Shown here: piece after piece, positions 57,003 through 64,000 of the stretch
Position numbering within the stretch: the stretch's first letter is position 1
Layout of the letters: each line of letters starts with the position of its first letter
Assembly (NCBI GenBank): GCA_011799875.1
Contig: JAAAXO010000108.1
Location: 558,001 to 622,000 of the forward strand
Reading direction: 5' to 3'
Length of the DNA stretch: 64,000 nucleotides
DNA from: Thinopyrum elongatum
Lineage: Eukaryota; Streptophyta; Magnoliopsida; Poales; Poaceae
Notes under the pieces: model-generated
Seen by the model: the letters and a program-made list of their open reading frames with translations, nothing else
The model's database searches: none
What the model was told of the DNA's origin: nothing
Position numbers and translations under genes: made by a program

Positions 57003-58810
57003 TCTTCCTCTTCTCGCTCCCGACTAAAGCCGGAGATGTCGAATTCGGCCTCCGTTGCGATGTCTGAGTGGGGAGGCGGAGGAGGGGTCCTAGGTCGCTT
57101 GGCTGTGGCAGGCGCCGGGGACTGGCGTGTTTTCGCCGCCTCAGCTTCCGGTACGGTAGTGCGAGACACCCCTGCCGCCTCAGCAGTGGCCTCTGCTGTG
57201 GGTCTCGCGCGCCGCGCAGGCTGCTGACGAACCCCTTGCCGTGGTGCAGTCTTGCCGGCCACTTTCCTGCCGGGAGCCTCGCCGCTAGAGGAAGGCTGGC
57301 TTGCCGGGATGCCAGATACAGCCTTTCGAAGAACACGATTTGTCTTCTTCGGGGCTGGGAGCTCTTCTTGCGGTTCTTCTTCAGCCGTGTCCTCGTCGGG
57401 CGAGCTCTTAGCGGCTGTGCTGCTCTGTTCCCCGGCAGCTTTGTCCTTCCCGGCAGGTTTTACTTCCACCACTACCTCTGCATCGCTGGTTTCCCATTCT
57501 GTGAAGCCAGCGCTGCCAGCCTCCGCGGCAAGATTTGCCTCCTCCACCCTAGTGGCGATGTATGCTACTTCTTGGTCGGTGGTGGCTCGGATGAAGTCTG
57601 CCTCTTCCCGGACGGCTCTCTCCGTCAAGTTATCAAAAAACTTTTGTGCTTCCTCCTTGGTTGGCTCGGCCCAAGTCGCGTCAAGACCGTGGGCATTGAA
57701 CATCGGCATAAAGGCGATGATTGACCCCAAAGCAGAGTTGTTGCACAAAGGGACAATCCTTGACGGCAACCGATGCTTGTCATCGCGCTGGAACAGCTTT
57801 TGATGGAGAGCGCCAAGTTGCATAGCAGTCAGATTATTATTCAACCCAGGGCGCAATATCATGATGTCTGCTATGTTTCGGTATTCCCAAGCTGGCCTTC
57901 CCCTATTCTGCAAGGGGGCGATGCGGCGGCGGAGAAAGTCGAAGCCAATCATCTCCATTGTTAGCCCGGCAACTTTTAGGCGAAGAATCCTGGTGGTGGC
58001 GATTGTGAGCTTTTCGTCGTCAGTGGCAAGACTGCTCCAGCCACTGCCGCGGACCGCTTTTTGTTGCCGGGGCAGACAAAACGGATGGGGATCTGCTTCC
58101 TTAATCCAGCACCATTCAGCCCGCCATTCGTCCCACTTTTCGCGGTAAACTCCTTCTGGATATATTTCCTTATTCCAAGCCCTTGGAATCCAAGCGATAG
58201 AACCAGAGAGGGCCTCTCCTTTTTGGATACGAGGGAAAAAGTAGTGGCGGAAAAGGGTAGTGTTGGGAACCACTCCGGCAAAGTTTTCACAAAGGTGGGC
58301 AAAGATGGAGATGCACAGTATCGCATTCGGCGTGAAATCGAGAAGATGAAAGCCGTATCTGTACATGATGTCGTTGAAGAAGTCAGAAAATGGGGGGCAG
58401 AGCCCGCAATAGAAATATGCGACGAAAAAGGGGTATCTGTCTGACCCACTTTTGGAGCAAGAACCTGGAATCACACGTGTGGCGGGGTGAGCCTGCGTCT
58501 CCTTTGCCCACATGCACTGGTACCATCTCTTCAAAGCTTCTGCATCGAGCAACGGGGCGAAGACCACATACTTCTTCCGCATCTTCACCAGTTCGCTCTC
58601 CGGCACATTAGCTTTCGCCTCCTTGCTCTTGCCTTTGCTGGCCCTGGGCGGCATGGCGGCTGCGAGGGCGGAAGCCAGGGATGAAGCGAGCGTGGAGGCG
58701 GCGGGCGTAAGAGGGAAAGCTTTGCTCTGAGCTCGAGAGGAGGAAGGCGATGGTGACGGCCAGATTGAGAAGAAGAGGGGGGTAAATTGGCTTGTGCCTC
58801 TGCGGCTTCT

Positions 58811-58820
58811 CCTTTTTATG
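58811..58820 (-). promoter_or_regulatory. TATA-like element of E1 antisense gene
   Basis: CATAAAAAGG on the minus strand lies about 157 bp upstream of the ATG at 58654. It corresponds in place and context to the CTATAAAAAGG ahead of the E2 antisense ORF. Function inferred. Confidence 0.45.
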
Positions 58821-59041
58821 GGGAAGGAGCGGGGCCGCCTCTTTTACTCCCCAATGTGAATGCGCCTCTACAGGCGCGCTGCAGTTGTAGCTTTTGAGGC
58901 ACGCTTCCCACGTCGCGCGTTCGGCGCGCGTAGTGGGGGGCACAGTAAACGGGATATTTACGAGCAGTTAATCCCCTGCCACGTGTGCCCGTGCACTGTT
59001 TGGGCCTAGCCCAACAACGCCTCGCACTCGTGTATGGCCTA

Positions 59042-59055
59042 GGCCCGGGGGCTCC
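59042..59055 (+). other. E1 polypurine tract
   Basis: GGCCCGGGGGCTCC immediately precedes the 3' LTR; the same tract (minus) precedes the E2 3' LTR remnant. Confidence 0.6.
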
Positions 59056-59877
59056 TGTCGGTGTACTAAGTATTGGGCCACTAGTACCCCGTACTTGTGC
59101 ACGGGCAGTTGTAGCCATACTCGCGGCAAGGCTTGTCGAGGAACAGTTCAAGGTTTACTCAAGCCACCAAAGAAATCATCAAGTCAGAGATCTGAGGATC
59201 AGCAGATAAGAAGAGCTGGAATCCGAAGGTCAGCTTCCCCGGCAAGATCTTGCCGGGGTGGCCTGCGGAGCCCGGCAAGGCTTGGCGCCCGGCAAGCTTC
59301 GGCGCCCGGCAAGGTTTTGTTGCTGTGCCACCGCTCTAGCATAGCGACAAACCTGACATTCTGGGTCCTTCTTTGGATGCGTGGCGACGCGCCAGTGGAG
59401 GAGTGCTTAAGCGGTGCTGATGGGATGGCCCCTTTTTCCATCCCCAAGAAAGTAAGGACACCTAAACGGACACCTTACGGTGCATTAAATGCGTTCGTCC
59501 TAGTCCGTCAGGGGTTAGGTATGATGACCCTCTAACTACTTTACACCTCAATGTATGTACATTTTGCCACTGTGGTGACCCCTTTGTGGTATAAAAGGAG
59601 GCCCACAGCAACTGCTACAGGGGAGGAGGATCTTCTGGCCCATTCTGCATGCGTAGCTGCTCTTGAACATACTGTTCACTTTGAGCGCTCCTGGAGCCTG
59701 GGCTCAAGAACACTAATAATAACCTCAAGGCAGGAGTAGGGTTTTACGCTGATCAGTGGCCCGAACCTGGGTAAAATCGCCCCGCGTCGATCGTTGGTTC
59801 TGCTCTTTGCGCATACCTCTCCCCCCGCCGAATCGTAAAGGGGTCTCTTGGGATCCCATAGGTGTCGCACGCCGACA
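59056..59877 (+). repeat. E1 3' LTR
   Basis: 822 bp, TGTCGGTGTACTAAG to CGCACGCCGACA, closely matching 34783-35621. TATAAAA at 59590-59596; the 22-bp CCGGCAAG palindrome at 59237-59258. CCTTG (59878-59882) follows. Confidence 0.9.
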
Positions 59878-62800
59878 CCTTGTGCCAATTTCATCCAACA
59901 CCAATATTGTAGCATAAAATGATTTTTCACAAATTTCAGGAGCAATCTAAATCAGACATGTAGTGCAAAATTTTGGCCTTTTCGGATAATTCAATGAAAT
60001 TCAACTAAATGCATGGAATATAGCAATATTACTCTTAAATTGGTAAAACCAGGTTAGTACCCATCCAATGTGTCCTGCTTTTGATGAAAAATGAAATGGT
60101 ACAAATATGAAAATTATTTGAGGCACTTGCTTCACAAAGAAAAGCCATTTTAGGAGCTTGAAAAATGGAAAATTAATTTTCTATTACAAACTAATTGCAA
60201 ATTCCTATGAAACATTGCCCACTATGGTTACACCAAGAGTTGCGCCAAATTTGGGCATGTTATCATGAATTTTGCCATGTACGTGATCATTTCGATGTGC
60301 CTGTGCCTTGAAATCCTCACAAGTCCATTGTAGATAGGCCATTTTGTGAATGTTTTTTTTCCAGACTTGTTGTACTACAAGTTTAGTGTTTTTAACACAA
60401 ACAAGAGCACATAAAATGGCTCAGTGCAAAGGCATTTGAATTTTTGAGCCATTTTCAGTTTCTTTGTTTATTTTCAAACTTGGATCAAACTAGAAGTGTT
60501 GACCATTCATACAAAATGTTTTGGATTTGCTACTTGCCTTGTGCCAAGTTCGTCCAACACCAATATTGTAGCATAAAATAATTTTCCAAAAAATTCGGGA
60601 GCAATCTACATCACACTTGTAGTGCAAATTTTTCCATGTATGTGGCCATTTCCATGTGCCTTGAAATCCACACAAGTGCATTGTAGATAGGCCATTTCGA
60701 ATTGCAAATTGTAGGATCAATCTACATCACACTTGTAGTGCAAATTTGGGCCTTTTTGGATAATTTAATGAAATTCAACTAAATGCACGTAATATAGCAA
60801 TGTTACTCTGAAACTGCATAAACCTAGTTAGTGCCCATACAATGTGGCCTGCTTTTGATGAAAAATGAAATGGAACAAATTTCTAAATTATTTAAGGCAC
60901 TTCCTTCACAAAGAAAAGCCATTTCAGGGTCTTGGAAAATAGAAAATTAATATTTTTATTACAAAATAATTGCAAATTCCTATGAAACATTGTCCGTTAT
61001 GGTTACACCAATAGTTCTGCCAAATTTGGGCATGTTATCATGGATTTTGCCAGTATGTGGCCATTTCCATGTGCATGTGTGCCTTGAAATCCACACAAGT
61101 CCATTGTAGATAGGCCATTTTGTAGTGCAAATTTTAGGAGCAATCTACATCACACTTGTAGTGCGAATTTGGGCCTTTTTGGATAACCAATGAAATTCAA
61201 CTAAATGCATGGAATATAGCAATATTACTCTGAAACTGCTGAAACCTTATGAGTGCCCATCTAATGTGGCCTACTTTTGATGAAATATGAAATGAAACAA
61301 ATTTCAAAATTATTTAAGGCACTTCCTTCTCAAAGAAAAGCCATTTCAGAGGCTCAAAAAAAGGAACATTAATTTTTTTTATCACAAAATAATTGCAAAT
61401 TCCTATGAAACATTGTCCACTATGGTTACACCAATAGTTGTGCCAAATTTGGGCATGTTATCATGGATTTTGCCTTGTATGTGGCCATTGCCATGTGCAT
61501 GTGCCTTGAAATCCACACAAGTCCATTGTTGATAGGCCATTTTGTGAAAGTTTTTTTAGACTTGTTGTACTGCAAGTTTAGTATTTTTTTCCACAAACAA
61601 GTGCACATAAGATGATTCGGTGCAAAGGCATTTGAATTTTTGATCCTTTTTCATTTTCTTTGTTTATTTTCAAACTTGTGTCAAACTTGAAGTGTTGGCC
61701 ATTCATACAAAATGGTCTGGAATTGCTACTTGCCTTGTGCCAACTACATCCAACACCAATATTGTAGCATAAAATTATTTTTAAAAATTTCAGGAGCAAC
61801 CTACATCACACATGTAGTGCAAATTTGGGCCTTTTCGGATAATTCAATGAAATTCAACTAAATGCATGGAATATAGGACTATTACTCTTAAATTGGTAAA
61901 ACCAGGTCAGTGCCCATCCATTGTGTCCAGCTTTTGATGAAAAATGAAATGGTACAAATTTCAAAATTATTTCAGACACTTCCTTCACAAAGAAAAGCCA
62001 TTTAGGGGCTTGGAAAATGCAAAATTAATTTTCGATTACACAATAATTGCAAATTCCTATGAAACATTGTCCATTATGGTTACCCCAATAGTTGTGCCAA
62101 ATTTGTGCATGTTATCATGAATTTTGCCATGTATGTGGTCATTTCCATGTGCATGTGCCTTGAAATCCACACAAGTCCATTGTAGGTAGGCCATTTTCTG
62201 AAGGTTTTTTTTCAGACGTCTTGTACTGCAAGTTTAGTATTTTTTCAACAAGTGCACATAAGATGGCTCATTGCAAAGGCATTTGAATTTTTGAACCTTT
62301 TTCCATTTTCTTTGTTTATTTTCAAACTTGGATGAAACTTTAAGTGTTGACCATTCATACAAAATGGTCTGGAATTGCTACTTGCCTTATGCCAAGTTCA
62401 TCTAACACCAATATTGTAGCATAAAATGATTTTTCAAAAATTTCAAGAGCAATCTACATCACACTTGTAGTGCAAATTTGGGCCTTTTCTGATAATTCAA
62501 TGAAATTGAACTAAATGCATGGAATATAGCAATTTTACTCCGAAACTGCATAAACCTGGTTTCTACCCATACAATGTGGCCTGCTTTTGATGAAAAATGA
62601 AATGGAACAAATTTAAAAATTATTTAAGGCACTTACTTCACAAAGAAAAGCCATTTCAGGGGCTTGGAAAACAAAAAAAAAATAATTTTTTTATTACAAA
62701 ATAATTGCAAATTCCTATGAAACATTGTCCGATATGGTTACACCAATAGTTGTGCCAAATTTGGGCATGTTATCAAGGATTTTGCCATGTATGTGGCCAT

Positions 62801-64000
62801 TTCCATGTGCATGTGTGCCTTGAAATCCACACAAGTCCATTGTAGATAGGCCATTTTGTAGTGCAAATTTTAGGAGAAATCTACATCACACTTGTAGTGC
62901 AAATTTGGGGCTTTTTGGATAATTTAACGAAATTCAACTAAATGCATGGAATATAGCAAAATTACTCTGAAATTAGTGAAACTTGGTCAGTGCCCATCCA
63001 ATGTGTACTGCTATTTATGAAAAATGAAATGGAACAAATTTCAAAATTATTTAAGGCACTTCTTTCACAAAGAAAAGCCATTTCAGGGGCTTGGAAAATG
63101 GAAAATTAATTTTTTATTACAAAATAGTTGCAAATTCCTATGAAACGTTGTCCACTATGGTTACGTTAATAGTTGTGCCAAATTTGGGCATGTTATCATG
63201 GATTTTGCCATGTATGTGGCCATTGCCATGTGCATGTGCCTTGAAATCCACACAAGTCCATTGTTGATATGCCATTTTGTGAAAGTTTTTTTATACTTGT
63301 TGTACTACAAGTTTAGTATTTTCCCCACAAACAAGTGCAAATAAGATGGCTCAATGCAAAGGCATTTGCATTTTTAAGCCTTTTTCATTTTTTTGTTTAC
63401 TTTCAAACTTGGGTCAAACTTGGAGTGTTGACCATTCATATAAAATGGTCTAGAATTTCTACTTGCCTTGTGCAAATTTCATCCAACACCAATATTGTAG
63501 CATAAAATGATTTTTCACAAATTTCAGGAGCAATCTACATCACACATGTAGTGCAAATTTTGGCCTCTTCGGATAATTCAATGATTCAACTAAATGCATT
63601 AAATTAGTAAAACCTAGTCAGTGCCCATCCAATGTCTCCTTCTTTTGATGAAAAATGAAATGGTACAAATATTAAAATTATTTGAGGCACTTCCTTCACA
63701 AAGAAAAGCCAATTATGGGCTTGGAAAATGGAAAATTAATTTGCTATTACAAACTAATTACAAATTCCTATGAAACATTGTCCACTATGGTTACACCAAT
63801 AGTTGTGCCAAATTTGGGCATGTTATCCTGAATTTTGCCATGTATGTGGTCATTTCCATGTGTCTATGCCCCGAATTTTGTGAAGTTTTTTTTGGTATTG
63901 TTGTACTGCCAGTTTAGTATTTTTTTCCACAAAGAAGAGCACATAAGATGGCTTAGTGCAAAGGCATTTGAATTTTTAAGCCTTTTTTCAGTTTCTTTGT
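59878..64000 (+). repeat. Satellite array, ~655-bp and ~425-bp monomers
   Basis: AT-rich tandem repeat. Using ATGAAATTCAACTAAATGCA as anchor, copies fall at about 59994, 60768, 61190, 61847, 62500, 62927 and 63581, giving spacings of 774, 422, 657, 653, 427 and 654 bp. Short monomers lack a ~230-bp block (from GTGAAAGTTTTTT to the CAGGAGCAATC region); the 774-bp interval is a long monomer plus a ~120-bp partial one. The order short-long-long appears to repeat at about 1.73 kb. Short ORFs here are incidental. Matching pieces at 24807 and 34674 are in the same orientation. I did not match it to a named family. Confidence 0.88.

Larger units (their letters stand above)
54669..58654 (-). pseudogene. 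E1 antisense gene: gypsy-type transposon/PMD-like protein with coiled coil
   Basis: A gene opposite to E1, between integrase and 3' LTR. Proposed exons: 58654-57003, 56927-56777, 56701-56489, 56380-54669. Proposed introns (75, 75 and 108 bp) all have GT-AG ends. Introns 1 and 3 keep the frame; intron 2 is off by one base, perhaps from an indel in a C7 run near 56800. Exon 1 (MPPRASKGKSKEAK) has a region of about 330 residues like the rice putative gypsy type transposon family (WAKETQ, FFVAYFYCGLCPPFS, WDEWRAEWCWIKEADPHPF). A Pro/Ala/Glu-rich linker and a long coiled coil (exon 4, KLTTLEKSLEDGRAREKAL) follow. Exon 4 has two in-frame stops (TAA 55701-55703, TAG 55479-55481). Role unknown; such antisense ORFs are known from Tat elements. 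Confidence 0.7.
34783..59877 (+). mobile_element. Gypsy element E1, Tat-like, with two nested insertions
   Basis: LTRs at 34783-35621 and 59056-59877 are flanked by CCTTG (34778-34782 and 59878-59882). Satellite sequence is continuous across the insertion. Gene order is gag, protease, RT, RNase H, second RNase H, integrase, then a large opposite-strand gene before the 3' LTR. Without the nested insertions (8.6 kb at 39624 and 3.2 kb at 50271) the element is about 13 kb. From 35700 to 39623 one reading frame runs through gag-pro-RT with only four stops. Confidence 0.9.

Noticed and set aside
59878..64000. A CRISPR-like or short-repeat array
   Set aside because: Repeat units are 425-655 bp and diverge along their length with no constant short repeat and spacer pattern; this is a eukaryotic satellite.
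1..64000. tRNA, rRNA, bacterial operons, defence or phage systems
   Set aside because: No cloverleaf, rRNA or prokaryotic gene arrangement was seen. Every recognisable domain belongs to plant LTR retrotransposons or their cargo.

Overview
The window is a plant genomic segment made almost entirely of nested retrotransposons on a satellite array. I found no intact ordinary host gene, tRNA or rRNA. A grass of the wheat/barley tribe (Triticeae) is the best guess. The reasons are a Copia element with BARE/Angela/WIS-type LTRs (~1.76 kb, element start GGAAATATGCCCTAGAGG), a gypsy LTR end of the Sabrina/WHAM kind (GGGGGCGTCACA), and a very dense TE-in-TE structure. Family names come from remembered motifs, not from a search.

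Layout. (1) 1-1897: a minus-strand CRM-like Ty3/gypsy fragment whose LTR is joined to mid-RT and, head-to-head, to a plus-strand LTR fragment. (2) 1898-5087: a GC-rich island and a Sabrina/WHAM-like LTR-derived block. (3) 5088-24806: a degenerate minus-strand Copia element. Its 3' LTR is truncated on the left and split by an 11.5-kb CRM-like composite (6192-17745, target duplication GATCC) that carries four LTRs and one uninterrupted 1707-codon gag-pol. (4) 24807-24977: satellite. (5) 24978-34673: gypsy element E2, minus strand, Tat-like with two RNase H regions. It carries an opposite-strand ORF with a B3-like DNA-binding domain and its own TATA box. (6) 34674-34782: satellite. (7) 34783-59877: related gypsy element E1, plus strand, target duplication CCTTG. 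It carries an opposite-strand multi-exon gene (gypsy-type transposon/plant-mobile-domain-like region plus long coiled coil). E1 is split by a tandem LTR-int-LTR-int-LTR array of a gag-only CRM derivative (39624-48212, duplication ATCTG) and by a second CRM-like composite holding an unrecognised 406-codon ORF (50271-53494, duplication TGTCC). (8) 59878-64000: satellite with ~655-bp and ~425-bp monomers that appear to form a ~1.73-kb higher-order unit.

How it fits together. The satellite is the oldest layer; its three pieces have the same orientation. E1, E2 and Copia abut it, and the CRM-like elements are the youngest layer, inserted into the others. Four CRM-like loci in 64 kb next to satellite suggest centromeric or pericentromeric DNA. 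The points most worth following are the interchangeable antisense cargo genes of E1 and E2, the gag-only CRM derivative whose ORF runs through the polypurine tract into a replaced U3, and the repeated precise LTR-end-to-internal junctions that look like self-integration products.
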